Source: Paraglaciecola marina (lineage in GTDB: Bacteria; Pseudomonadota; Gammaproteobacteria; Enterobacterales; Alteromonadaceae). Taken from it: a stretch of 64,000 nucleotides of DNA. Location of the stretch: the NCBI RefSeq assembly GCF_004360155.1, contig NZ_SAIS01000018.1, forward strand, positions 28,753-92,752. The letters are read 5' to 3'. The notes under the pieces are model-generated. The model was not told the origin of the DNA and ran no database searches. It saw nothing but the letters and a program-made list of their open reading frames with translations. Shown here piece by piece: positions 1 through 8,723 of this stretch; the first letter of the stretch is position 1, and each line of letters begins with the position of its first letter. A program made the position numbers and the translations under genes.

Positions 1-227
1 AAAGATTTAGAGCTCTGAACATCCTTATTTAACTTGGCTAAGTATTCCTGTTGTTTGTCTGCAGATATTTTTGCAACCCGGTGCAGCCTAGACAACAGCC
101 GAAACTTATCTTTTGATAGGCAAGACACAATGTCTTCAGATAATTGTTTAATACTTACTTGCTTAGTTTTAGCTTGTTCAGGGGACAAAAATGACGCTCT
201 ACTTTTAGTTACAGGAGATAGGTTCAA
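1..227 (-). CDS. hrpA: ATP-dependent RNA helicase HrpA-like, N-terminal fragment (cut by window edge)
   Basis: Reading leftward from about 227, an open frame runs off the left edge. Its translation includes CLSKDKFRLLSRLHRV, which resembles the HrpA N-terminal region ahead of the helicase core (E. coli has a similar 'LRDRLRFSRRLHGVKK' stretch). HrpA is a DEAH-box RNA helicase that acts on stalled or collided ribosomes; none of its helicase motifs lie inside the window, so the call rests on this short N-terminal similarity. The frame has no ATG. Possible starts are TTG at 227, TTG at 188 or GTG at 128, and no clear ribosome-binding site decides between them. A rightward frame over the same bases looks like a shadow. 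Confidence 0.5.
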   Translation of the reverse strand, partial: MNLSPVTKSRASFLSPEQAKTKQVSIKQLSEDIVSCLSKDKFRLLSRLHRVAKISADKQQEYLAKLNKDVQSSKS

Positions 228-249
228 CGAAAATAAGGGCAGATCCTAG

Positions 250-596
250 AAGAAGAGCAATGCAAATTCCAGCAAAATAAACATTTAAGCTAGTTATGCC
301 CTATTTATTGTTACGTATAAGTATGGTTCTTCCCAAAAAAGAAATAATTAAAAAGTGCCATTATTAACGATAATAATAGAGTACTAAGTGTAATAACTTA
401 CCAATTTAAGACGCAGTTTAAGTTTGTAATTATTACACTATAGAAGGCTGCCCTTCTCAAAGTAATAAAAAATAATCTAACATTATCATATAGTTATAAT
501 CTGGCATGTATATGGCTTTAGGTTAAGGAGTTAAGGAAATTGGAGATATCAACCGATCCAGTTTTATTAAACACCCAAACTTGCTATAGGACTTTT
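250..596. other. Intergenic region with an imperfect inverted repeat
   Basis: This AT-rich gap separates the divergent HrpA-like and VTT-domain genes. It should contain both promoters, but no convincing -35/-10 pair was seen. It holds an inverted repeat: AGTGTAATAACTTAC at 397-411 pairs with GTAATTATTACACT at 426-439, with one bulged base and a 14-base loop. A second small hairpin (AGAAGG/CCTTCT) lies near 441-456. No RNA gene or coding region was recognised. Confidence 0.5.
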
Positions 597-1166
597 ATGA
601 TAGATTATTTGCGTACCAAGACTAAAGAGTTAATCGACTCACCCAAGGTCTATCCAATATTAACTATTATGTCATTCCTAGAATCAATTATTGTGCCTAT
701 TCCGTTAGAAACAATACTGATCCCCTTGATGCAAGCCAGGCGTGAAAAAATCTGGCTATTAGCATGTGCGGCAACCTTAGGCTGTGTTGTGGGTGCTATG
801 GTTGGGTATCTCGTAGGCTACTTTTTGTATGATACTTTTGCCGAGCAAATCGCAAGTTTGTTTTCAGACCCGCAACAGTTGCAACAAGTGACGTCAAAAA
901 TGCAAGAAAAAGGGTTTTGGTATGTGTTGTCAATTGGCTTAGTCCCGATTCCATTTCAAATAGCCATGTTAGCGGCGGGTGCGGCTAAGTTTTCGTTTTA
1001 TATGTTTATCTTGGCTACATTAATTGCTCGCTCAGTGCGTTATTTTGGATTAGCAATATTAGTGATGATAGCGGGAAATCAAGCAGAGGCCATGTTCAAA
1101 AAGTATAAATTGCCCACTACTATTGTGATAACAGTCTTAGTGATTGTTATATGGTTTGTGCTCTAG
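597..1166 (+). CDS. YqaA/DedA-like VTT-domain integral membrane protein
   Basis: The protein is 190 residues from ATG 597. It has a hydrophobic N-terminal segment containing FLESIIVPIPLETILIPL, a Gly-rich segment (GCVVGAMVGYLVGYF), a second proline motif (GLVPIPFQIAMLAAG) and a C-terminal membrane helix. This is the layout of the SNARE-associated/VTT (DedA, YqaA) family of inner-membrane proteins linked to lipid scrambling or carrier recycling; the substrate cannot be told from sequence. An upstream TTG at 540 would add 19 residues, but ATG 597 has AGGA six bases before it and the protein then begins where the family usually does. It appears monocistronic. Confidence 0.75.
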   Translation: MIDYLRTKTKELIDSPKVYPILTIMSFLESIIVPIPLETILIPLMQARREKIWLLACAATLGCVVGAMVGYLVGYFLYDTFAEQIASLFSDPQQLQQVTSKMQEKGFWYVLSIGLVPIPFQIAMLAAGAAKFSFYMFILATLIARSVRYFGLAILVMIAGNQAEAMFKKYKLPTTIVITVLVIVIWFVL

Positions 1167-1171
1167 AATCA

Positions 1172-1276
1172 ATGTTTCAATTCATTGCACTGCTCACTCT
1201 GTTCATTGCTTCACCACTGGCATTAATTGCCTTAAAAGTTTCGACTTTGTTAAATCCACTCAAAGTTTGCCGTTAA
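1172..1276 (+). CDS. Possible 34-residue hydrophobic microprotein
   Basis: Just after the VTT-domain gene, an ATG frame encodes 34 residues: a single hydrophobic helix (QFIALLTLFIASPLALIAL) followed by a short basic tail ending in KVCR. This composition fits a small single-pass membrane protein. There is no clear ribosome-binding site and the frame could be chance. It would be co-transcribed with the upstream membrane protein gene. Confidence 0.2.
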   Translation: MFQFIALLTLFIASPLALIALKVSTLLNPLKVCR

Positions 1277-1368
1277 CCTTTTGTGGCAATTGAATTCAAG
1301 TTTGTATAAACATTAGAATCACAACATAATATGCAAAATAAACAATCCAAGGCACTTAGCGGTCCTCA

Positions 1369-2808
1369 ATGAACAACCAAAAAAAAGCTTCTATCTACTG
1401 GCACGACTATGAAACATGGGGTGCAAACCCTCAAAAAGATCTGCCTTGCCAATTTGCAGGTATAAGAACCGATTTGGACCTTAATATCATTAATGAGCCT
1501 TTAATGATTTATAGCCAAATTCCAAACGATTGTTTACCGCAACCTGAAGCGTGTCTAATAACCGGAATTACCCCACAAAAATCAATTCTGAAAGGGACAA
1601 CAGAAAAACAGTTCATTGATAAAATCCATGACGAATTTTCAAAACCTAGTACGTGTGTAGCTGGATATAATAATATCCGTTTTGACGATGAAATCACGCG
1701 CTACACTTTATATAGGAACTTTTACGATCCTTATGCTCATGAGTGGAAAGATGGCAACAGCCGTTGGGATATCATTGACCTAGTGAGAGCGTGTTATGCA
1801 TTAAGGCCAGAAGGTATAGAATGGCCTTTAAACGACAAAGGCTTGCCGAGTTTTAGATTAGAAGATTTAACTAAAGCTAACGGTATAGAGCATCAAGATG
1901 CCCATGATGCCATGTCGGATGTTTACGCCACCATTGCAATGGCTAAGCTAATTAAACAGCACCACCCAAAACTGTTTGATTATGTATTTGAGCTAAAAAA
2001 TAAAAACAAAGTACTAGAGTTGATGAATTTCAATCAACTCACTCCACTTGTTCATATATCCTCTAAAATCTCATCAGAATATGGCTGCTGCACCTGGATT
2101 GTTCCAGTTGGCGTTCATCCTCACAATAAAAATGCCATTATTGTCTTAAATCTTGCGCTGGACCCAAGTCCACTTTTTGAACTCTCAGCCAACGAAATTA
2201 AAGAACGACTTTACACGCCGACCGCTTTACTTGCAGAAGGAGAACAGCGTCTACCTGTTAAATTAGTTCATATAAATAAATGTCCTATTTTAGCGCCTGC
2301 TAAAACCTTAACCACAGAAAACGCAGAGCGACTAAAAATCGATAGACAACAGTGTCTACAGAACTTACAAATCATTAAAGATAATGTTTCATTAGTAGAT
2401 AAGTTAACAGAGGTGTATGACAGTAAGTATAGTGCTAGCGATGTTGACCCTGAACATGCTCTTTATTCTGGAGGTTTCTTCAGTAAAAATGATAAAGATC
2501 TGATGCAGCAAATTGTAACAGCGGATGCTCAAGGACTAACAGCGACAGACTTTCCTTTTGAAGACGAACGTTTACACACACTATTGTTTAGATATAAAGC
2601 TCGTAACTTCCCAGAAACCTTAACTGATACAGAGTTACAAAAGTGGCAGCGGTATAGAGAGTATAAATTTTTTGATAATGAGTCTAAAGCCAATATAAAA
2701 ATGCCGGAATACATGATGGAACTGGAAGAGTTATACCAAAAACATGCAAATCAACCAGACAAGCTAACTATCATTAAGGCGTTACATGATTACGCTGTTA
2801 AGTTATAA
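1369..2808 (+). CDS. sbcB: Exodeoxyribonuclease I
   Basis: Exonuclease I is a 3'-to-5' single-strand DNA exonuclease that acts in mismatch repair and recombination and binds the SSB tail. The 479-residue length matches the family. The DEDDh nuclease core is visible: WHDYETWG near the start (Asp13, Glu15), GYNNIRFDDEI near residue 100, and HDAMSDVYATIAMAK carrying the late catalytic His/Asp. The SH3-like and ExoI C-terminal regions follow, with GGFF and RYKARNFPETL motifs typical of SbcB. It starts at ATG 1369 and appears monocistronic, with about 120 bp before the next gene. Confidence 0.95.
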   Translation: MNNQKKASIYWHDYETWGANPQKDLPCQFAGIRTDLDLNIINEPLMIYSQIPNDCLPQPEACLITGITPQKSILKGTTEKQFIDKIHDEFSKPSTCVAGYNNIRFDDEITRYTLYRNFYDPYAHEWKDGNSRWDIIDLVRACYALRPEGIEWPLNDKGLPSFRLEDLTKANGIEHQDAHDAMSDVYATIAMAKLIKQHHPKLFDYVFELKNKNKVLELMNFNQLTPLVHISSKISSEYGCCTWIVPVGVHPHNKNAIIVLNLALDPSPLFELSANEIKERLYTPTALLAEGEQRLPVKLVHINKCPILAPAKTLTTENAERLKIDRQQCLQNLQIIKDNVSLVDKLTEVYDSKYSASDVDPEHALYSGGFFSKNDKDLMQQIVTADAQGLTATDFPFEDERLHTLLFRYKARNFPETLTDTELQKWQRYREYKFFDNESKANIKMPEYMMELEELYQKHANQPDKLTIIKALHDYAVKL

Positions 2809-2929
2809 AAAGGTTGCGAATTGTAGTCTATTTTTCTAATGTACGGATTTGGTTAGTCGATACAAATTAAGTTAATAATAATTAAAATCTATACATATTC
2901 TATTTATGTAAATAGATAAAGGCGAATAA

Positions 2930-4585
2930 ATGTTGGGTGTAACCTTAAAAGTTGATGAAAATGATCTGTATTTATATATAGAAATATCGCCACAACTTGT
3001 CGAAAATAAATTAGATGTTAACTATATCTATTCCTTGATAAAAAAAAGTGAATTTAGTCAATTATTTATTTACGAAGAAAATGTTATCGACATTATTACC
3101 ACCTACAAAACCTCCCTAAAAAAAGATGATCAGTCCGTTATTAGTGCTCGCATCGGGGAAAGAAAAAACTGTAAAATTCGATGCACTATATTAGAAGACC
3201 AACTATCTGCACATTTAGAAATAACAATTGGCTACGGTGGAAAACTGCCAACTACACAATCTTTGATTAACCTTCTTAAAAAAAATAATGTAAAAAGAGG
3301 CATTAGTACCAAACGAATTGCAGAATTAGTTCAAAAATGTAGTACGGCAAATTCCGGCGAAATTATTGATAACATAGTTGCCATTGGTCTACCTCCTAGA
3401 GCGGGAAAACCTTCAAAACTGATGCCTTTAGTTCCAAATGCGCTCGAGAGAATTTTAATGCCGCAGAGCGTAAACGAAAGTCGTGTAGATATGCGTAACT
3501 TAGGAGCTATTATTTCAGTAAAAATAGGGGCCGAATTGCTACGACGTATGCCTCCTGGATCAGGACGAAATGGATATTCAGTGTGCGGTGATGTCATTGA
3601 AGCAAAAGCTGGAGAGTGGCAAAATTTTAGGCCTGGGGATGGAACGGTTATTAGTGATCACGATGAGAATTTACTTGTAGCCGATATTTCAGGTATGCCT
3701 AAATTCAAAGACCAAAGAATGTGGGTCGATGATATTTTTACCTGTAAAGGTGTCAATGTGGGTACCGGTAATGTGGATTATGATGGGTCAGTGTTGGTAA
3801 ATGGTGATGTAACTGAAAAAATGGAGATTACCGCAACCGGAGATATCACCATCAATGGATTTGTTGAATCTGCAACAATAAAGGCTGGCGGAGATATCAT
3901 TATCACCGAAGGCGCTATGGGTAAAGTTAATGATAACGCCACAGAATATAGTACAAAGCTCATATCTAAAGGTAATGTTCATGTTCAACATGGGCAAGGT
4001 TTAGACATTTCATGTAATGGTAATGTAACGATTGGTAGGCAATTAGCTCATAGTAAAGTACTTTGTAAGGGCAAGGTTACTGTTGGAGCGATTGCTAAAC
4101 CTAACGGAAATATTTTTTCTTGTATTATCAACTGTAACGATGGTGTTTCTGCGGGGACATTTGGCGCAGTATCTGGTAGTAATTTAAGCATTGATTTTAG
4201 CGAAGGTTTTATTAGGTTAATAGAACGCAAAGAAACCTTAGACGAACTTGTAAAACAGCTAAGGCAAAATAGTGGACGTCATATGGAGAGGATTAAGCTT
4301 ATAAATTCCAAATCAATTCCTAAAGATATGCAACAAAGGGTTGATGAAGCTAATCAATTATTTCAAAGTGAAATACAGTTATTACAATGGTTAGAAATTA
4401 AAGCTGCAGAAGTATTAAAAGCAAAAAATGATTATCAATCTAACATTCAAATTATAGCTAATAAGCGTATTTATCCTGGGGTAATATTAAAACTTAACAC
4501 TAAGAGCTGGCGACCAGAAAGTGAGCTGGAGGCGACCAAAATATCTTATCTTGGTCATCAATGGAAAGTAGAACCAATTACTTAA
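2930..4585 (+). CDS. FapA family (DUF342) polymer-forming protein
   Basis: A 551-residue cytosolic protein of the FapA (DUF342) family. The N-terminal half is mixed alpha/beta. The centre (about residues 180-420) has repeating Gly-Asp-Val strands (VLVNGDVTEKMEITATGDI, GNVHVQHGQG) typical of the right-handed beta-helix in this family. A charged helical segment (about 425-510) with LDELVKQLRQN heptads predicts a coiled coil. Family members are reported near flagellar or adhesion genes, but no such genes are nearby and the role here is unknown. Ribosome-binding site: AAGGCG ahead of ATG 2930. It converges with cmoM. Confidence 0.85.
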   Translation: MLGVTLKVDENDLYLYIEISPQLVENKLDVNYIYSLIKKSEFSQLFIYEENVIDIITTYKTSLKKDDQSVISARIGERKNCKIRCTILEDQLSAHLEITIGYGGKLPTTQSLINLLKKNNVKRGISTKRIAELVQKCSTANSGEIIDNIVAIGLPPRAGKPSKLMPLVPNALERILMPQSVNESRVDMRNLGAIISVKIGAELLRRMPPGSGRNGYSVCGDVIEAKAGEWQNFRPGDGTVISDHDENLLVADISGMPKFKDQRMWVDDIFTCKGVNVGTGNVDYDGSVLVNGDVTEKMEITATGDITINGFVESATIKAGGDIIITEGAMGKVNDNATEYSTKLISKGNVHVQHGQGLDISCNGNVTIGRQLAHSKVLCKGKVTVGAIAKPNGNIFSCIINCNDGVSAGTFGAVSGSNLSIDFSEGFIRLIERKETLDELVKQLRQNSGRHMERIKLINSKSIPKDMQQRVDEANQLFQSEIQLLQWLEIKAAEVLKAKNDYQSNIQIIANKRIYPGVILKLNTKSWRPESELEATKISYLGHQWKVEPIT

Positions 4586-4623
4586 CTTTCTATAACCCAT
4601 GCAGCAACTGGTGATTTTTAACT

Positions 4624-5385
4624 TTATTGCTTTTGAGAAATTGCCAAAAAGTACTTTCCTAACCACAAATATGGCTCTTCACTACTGTATTTTAATTCCA
4701 TAGCTCTAAGCTGCTCGTACATTGAAACCTGTTTATCTAAATCTCTCAAATAGTCATGAAAACATCTAATCCCAGCTAGCTGAATAATATCCAATGGCAA
4801 GGTTTGTAAATATGATAAAATATACTTAGGCTTTTGTGGATTATTAGGGCTTAACCGCACCACGTTCTTTTTTGTCATTCCTCGCTCAACATAATCAATA
4901 TTTCCATAGAGTACATTCCCAAAAAGTTGCGCATCATAATTAAAGAAGGACAACGACAGATAACCATTATTTTTGGCAAGAGCAACGAGTTTATTGATGA
5001 CTGGAAGTGGTTCCTTTAGCCACTCTAACACTGCATGACAAATCACTAAATCATATTGAGTTGATTCAGGCAGTGATAAAATATCGGTATGTGATAGAGT
5101 CAAATTAGCATGGTCACCTAAGTTTTCACTCGCTAGTTCTAAGGCTTCAGAAGATATATCTGTCAAAGTAACGTTATGGCCTAACCTTAGTAAAGCTTCA
5201 GTCATTTTACCGGTCCCCCCTCCTGCGTCTAAAATATTTAGTGGGGTGTTATTCAGACCTATATTTTTTTGTAAATAATGAAGTAATAATTCATGGCGTA
5301 ACTGACCTTTAGTCGAACCATAAATATTCTTATTAAATTTGTTTGCTAAAGTATCAAAGCTTTGATCACTCGAATTATTTTCCAT
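4624..5385 (-). CDS. cmoM: tRNA 5-carboxymethoxyuridine methyltransferase CmoM (SmtA-like)
   Basis: A 253-residue class I SAM-dependent methyltransferase. The glycine-rich motif I is ILDAGGGTGKMTEALL (about residues 50-65), the acidic motif II is VTLTDIS, and a CHAVLEWL segment follows. The N-terminal phrase FDTLANKFNKNIYGSTKGQLR and the C-terminal RCFHDYLRD and EPYLWLGKY match CmoM (formerly SmtA), which methylates cmo5U at the tRNA wobble position to give mcmo5U. It starts 17 bp after the Nif3-family gene ends, so the two probably share a transcript. Confidence 0.9.
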   Translation of the reverse strand: MENNSSDQSFDTLANKFNKNIYGSTKGQLRHELLLHYLQKNIGLNNTPLNILDAGGGTGKMTEALLRLGHNVTLTDISSEALELASENLGDHANLTLSHTDILSLPESTQYDLVICHAVLEWLKEPLPVINKLVALAKNNGYLSLSFFNYDAQLFGNVLYGNIDYVERGMTKKNVVRLSPNNPQKPKYILSYLQTLPLDIIQLAGIRCFHDYLRDLDKQVSMYEQLRAMELKYSSEEPYLWLGKYFLAISQKQ

Positions 5386-5402
5386 TTAAACCTTCTCTAA
5401 AC

Positions 5403-6164
5403 TCAAGCGGGATTATGGACATCTATAAAAATAGATTCGATGCCCAAATAATTTTGTATATGCTCACCTAACGCTTTAGCACCGTACCTTTCTGTGGCAT
5501 GGTGACCACAAGCATAAAAATGTATATTCATTTCCCTAGCTATATGGATAGTTTGCTCTGAGACTTCGCCGGTTATAAATGCATCTATCTTTTGATTTGC
5601 TGCTTGTTCAATATAGCCTTGCCCTCCCCCGGTACACCAAGCTATTGTGTTGATTTCATTTTTATCTGCAGGTTCATGTAATGGCATTTTATTGAGGCTT
5701 AAGTGAATTTTTTGATTCAACTGTTCAGGGGTAATGGGATGTGGGAAACGACCTTTCATTACTACACTTTGAGAATTCCCCTCTTCAAGTGGTACTAGAT
5801 CAATAATGCCCAAGCGTTTAGCTAACTGAGCGTTATTACCAAGCTCTGGGTGTATGTCTAATGGCAAATGGTAGGCATACAAGTTGATATCATGTTCTAA
5901 AAGGGTACTGATCCTTTTCTTTTTCATACCGGTTAAACAGGGCGACTCACCTTTCCAAAAGTAACCATGATGTACAATAATCGCATCAGCCCCAACATCC
6001 ACAGCTTGATCAATTAGCGCTTGTGATGCAGTGACACCCGTAACTATTTTAGTAATGCTTGTTTTACCTTCAACCTGAAGCCCATTGGGGCAAAAGTCAT
6101 TTATTTTTTCAGGTGTAAGTACTGAATCTAGAAAGTTTAACAGTTGAAAATTAGTAATATCCAT
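5403..6164 (-). CDS. ybgI: Nif3-like dinuclear metal centre protein (YbgI family)
   Basis: A 253-residue Nif3/YbgI family protein, known as a hexameric toroid with a two-metal site. Visible metal-ligand motifs are IIVHHGYFWKG (paired His), YAYHLPLDIHPELGNN (His/Asp) and the C-terminal ACGHHATERYG (His, Glu). The family is often annotated as GTP cyclohydrolase-like or as a radiation-resistance protein; its true substrate is not settled. An upstream start at 6212 is possible, but ATG 6164 (MDITNFQ) follows AGGAA at a good distance and matches family N-termini. It is followed by cmoM. Confidence 0.9.
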   Translation of the reverse strand: MDITNFQLLNFLDSVLTPEKINDFCPNGLQVEGKTSITKIVTGVTASQALIDQAVDVGADAIIVHHGYFWKGESPCLTGMKKKRISTLLEHDINLYAYHLPLDIHPELGNNAQLAKRLGIIDLVPLEEGNSQSVVMKGRFPHPITPEQLNQKIHLSLNKMPLHEPADKNEINTIAWCTGGGQGYIEQAANQKIDAFITGEVSEQTIHIAREMNIHFYACGHHATERYGAKALGEHIQNYLGIESIFIDVHNPA

Positions 6165-6298
6165 TGAGTTTCCTAGGTGAAATAATGAGCTAGATGCTTG
6201 AAATAGCAGCAAAATTAGACATTATAATTAAAACACGGTATAAAAGCCGACCATATTTTTTATTTCACTATAATTATTTAGAAGGCAAAGACCTGATT

Positions 6299-6610
6299 AT
6301 GAGTAAATTGGACAAAGACCTAGTCATCGCTGCATTTACGCAAGCCTACACAACCGCTAATGGAAAAGCTCCTGAAATCGAAGCAAAAGGTGGTTGGTAT
6401 AGTGTAGATGGTGGTAAAAATATAAGACTCGCTGCGTTAAACGATATGATTTCTGAATTAGGCACATCGAACAAAGAAGGCCCTACGGCACCGAAAACAC
6501 CTACCAAGAAAAAAGCAGCATCGAAAGCCAAAAGCTCTGGATTTTCAGTTAAATCTTTTTACGCAACAAAAATCCAAACAGAAAATGAAGGTGTTAAACT
6601 TCCTCGATGA
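6299..6610 (+). CDS. Small hypothetical protein with Lys/Ala-rich linker
   Basis: A 103-residue protein of unknown function. Residues 1-60 form a predicted folded part (GGWYSVDGGKNIRLAALNDM). A basic linker rich in Lys, Ala, Pro and Thr (TPTKKKAASKAKSS) follows, then a short C-terminal segment (GFSVKSFYATKIQ). The linker resembles nucleic-acid-binding tails, but no family was recognised. ATG 6299 is preferred over a longer frame starting at 6194 because the extra 35 residues lie in the promoter region divergent from the Nif3 gene. A good terminator follows, which supports a real transcript. Confidence 0.65.
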   Translation: MSKLDKDLVIAAFTQAYTTANGKAPEIEAKGGWYSVDGGKNIRLAALNDMISELGTSNKEGPTAPKTPTKKKAASKAKSSGFSVKSFYATKIQTENEGVKLPR

Positions 6611-6614
6611 TTTT

Positions 6615-6665
6615 CTATTTTTTTAAAGCCTCTATTATTGTATTGCTAGGGGCTTTAAAAAATTT
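6615..6665 (+). terminator. Rho-independent terminator after the 103-residue hypothetical gene
   Basis: TTTAAAGCC (about 6622-6630) pairs with GGCTTTAAA (6651-6659) across a roughly 20-base loop. A and T runs flank both sides, so it could work in either direction. Confidence 0.65.
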
Positions 6666-6774
6666 CCCCTGCTTGCTATTTATAACCACAAATTACTAAG
6701 CTATTAAATTAAAAGCTAACAGCCATAGCTCTGATAGTTTACCCTAGCTTCAATCCTAATATTTTAGTCATTCC

Positions 6775-7995
6775 ATGAAGTTAATTAATAAATCCAATAA
6801 ATTAGAAAATGTCTGTTACGAAATCAGAGGCCCAATTTTAACCGAAGCGAAAAAAATGGAAGATGAAGGGCACCGAATATTAAAACTAAATATTGGTAAT
6901 CCTGCTCCATTTGGTTTTGAAGCCCCAGACGACATATTAAAAGATGTAATCCACAATTTACCTAGCGCTCAAGGGTACTCAGATTCTAATGGCATTTATT
7001 CAGCCCGTGTCGCTGTGATGCAGTACTACCAACAAAAAAATATTAAGCAAGTAAAGGTTAATGATATTTTTTTGGGGAACGGTGTTAGTGAATTAATAGT
7101 CATGGCGATGCAAGGGTTATTGAATAATGATGACCAAGTATTACTACCAGCACCTGACTACCCACTATGGACCGCTGCGGTTAGTTTATCGTCTGGTGAG
7201 CCAGTGCATTATCGTTGTGATGAAAATAATGGGTGGCAACCGGACATTGAAGATATACGCAATAAAATTTCAGATAAAACAAAAGCGATTGTTTTAATCA
7301 ATCCAAATAACCCCACTGGTGCGGTTTATTCTGTAGAAATTCTGAAGCAAATCATTGAGTTAGCCCGTGAATTTTCACTTGCTGTAATTAGTGATGAAAT
7401 TTATGACAAAATTCTTTATGACGATGCAAAACATCACTGTATCGCATCTCTTGCTGAGGACGTATTTTTTATCACGCTAGGCGGTTTATCTAAAAACTAT
7501 CGGATCGCGGGCTTTAGAGTGGGATGGTTAGTCGTAAGTGGTAATAAATCTATTGCTAATGGATATATTGAAGGGCTAAACATTTTATCTTCAATGCGTA
7601 TGTGTGCAAATGTACCAAGCCAACATGCAATTCAAACTGCATTAGGAGGTTATCAAAGTATTAATGAGTTGATTAGTCATGATGGCCGGTTAAAAGTACA
7701 AAGAGACATGGCCACTAAAATGCTAAATGCCGTTGATGGCTTAGAATGTATCTTGCCCAAAGGGGCCATGTATTGTTTCGTAAAAGTAGAGGCAGATAAA
7801 TTCAATATCACTGATGATGAACAAATGATATACGATTTATTAAAAGCCGAAAAAATACTCCTTGTTCACGGTTCGGCTTTTAACCTAAATGAAGGCTGTT
7901 ATTTTAGGTTGGTATTTTTACCCCATGTAGACATACTTAAACCTGCATTAGAAGCGATAGCAAATTTCTTTAAAAGTTATAGACAGATTAATTAA
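6775..7995 (+). CDS. alaA: Alanine transaminase AlaA (PLP-dependent aminotransferase)
   Basis: A 406-residue class I/II aminotransferase closely resembling E. coli AlaA (YfbQ), which makes alanine from pyruvate with glutamate as donor. Visible motifs are the N-terminal VCYEIRGPI and GNPAPFGF, INPNNPTGAVY (about residues 175-185), SDEIYDKI, and the PLP lysine in GGLSKNYRIAGFRVGW (Lys240). yfbR begins 3 bp after the stop, the same gene pair as in E. coli, so the two are probably one operon. Confidence 0.92.
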   Translation: MKLINKSNKLENVCYEIRGPILTEAKKMEDEGHRILKLNIGNPAPFGFEAPDDILKDVIHNLPSAQGYSDSNGIYSARVAVMQYYQQKNIKQVKVNDIFLGNGVSELIVMAMQGLLNNDDQVLLPAPDYPLWTAAVSLSSGEPVHYRCDENNGWQPDIEDIRNKISDKTKAIVLINPNNPTGAVYSVEILKQIIELAREFSLAVISDEIYDKILYDDAKHHCIASLAEDVFFITLGGLSKNYRIAGFRVGWLVVSGNKSIANGYIEGLNILSSMRMCANVPSQHAIQTALGGYQSINELISHDGRLKVQRDMATKMLNAVDGLECILPKGAMYCFVKVEADKFNITDDEQMIYDLLKAEKILLVHGSAFNLNEGCYFRLVFLPHVDILKPALEAIANFFKSYRQIN

Positions 7996-7998
7996 ACA

Positions 7999-8607
7999 AT
8001 GAAGCAATTCACTCCAAATAAAAGCCACTTTTTTGCCCACTTATCACGGATGAAATTGATAAACAGATGGCCATTAATGCGAAACGTAAGAACCGAAAAT
8101 GTTCAAGAGCATAGCTTACAAGTGGCTATGGTAGCCCATGCATTAGCACTGATCCGTAACAAATATTTTGAGGGTAGCCTAGATCCAAATCAAGTAGCTA
8201 CTATTGCTCTATTTCATGATGTATCAGAGGTGATAACTGGCGACTTACCTACCCCAGTAAAGTATTCAAACCCAATTATTCGGGATGAATATAAAAAAAT
8301 TGAAAAATTAGCTGAGAAAAAACTCATAAACATGGCCCCCGATGAATTCAGAGAAGACTACGCTCAGTTAATTGACCATCATAACCATAATGATGATGTG
8401 GCATTTTTAGTGAAAGCTGCCGATGTTATTTGTGCCTATTTAAAAACCCTAGAAGAGCTTTCTGCAGGTAATAGAGAATTTGAGTTAGCTAAAAAAAGGC
8501 TTGATAAAATGCTTACCGCATACCACTCACCAGAAGTTGATTACTTCATGAAAGCTTACATACCCAGCTTTAGTTTAAGTTTAGATGAGATCACTCAAGA
8601 AGATTGA
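7999..8607 (+). CDS. yfbR: 5'-deoxynucleotidase YfbR
   Basis: A 202-residue HD-domain phosphohydrolase that dephosphorylates deoxyribonucleoside 5'-monophosphates in nucleotide salvage. Metal ligands are visible: His38 in [15 protein letters not shown], His73-Asp74 in [20 protein letters not shown], and Asp142 in [16 protein letters not shown]. Length and motifs match YfbR. It sits 3 bp after alaA. An HD-type dGTPase gene follows downstream, making a small run of nucleotide-pool enzymes. Confidence 0.93.
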   Translation: MKQFTPNKSHFFAHLSRMKLINRWPLMRNVRTENVQEHSLQVAMVAHALALIRNKYFEGSLDPNQVATIALFHDVSEVITGDLPTPVKYSNPIIRDEYKKIEKLAEKKLINMAPDEFREDYAQLIDHHNHNDDVAFLVKAADVICAYLKTLEELSAGNREFELAKKRLDKMLTAYHSPEVDYFMKAYIPSFSLSLDEITQED

Positions 8608-8723
8608 TTGCTTACAAAGCTAGTCCTTTAATCGTTGGTTCGGGGTGTGGGTTTTAAATGCTCCCAATGTTAAGTATTCTCTAAACAACTTATTTTAACA
8701 GTATTCTGAAGGTAATAAACTCA

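Noticed and set aside
34..249. Rightward 71-codon open frame at the left edge
   Set aside because: Lies over the leftward frame that resembles the HrpA N-terminus and has no family features of its own.
540..596. TTG start extending the VTT-domain protein by 19 residues
   Set aside because: The extension is hydrophilic and not family-like; ATG 597 has a well-placed AGGA.
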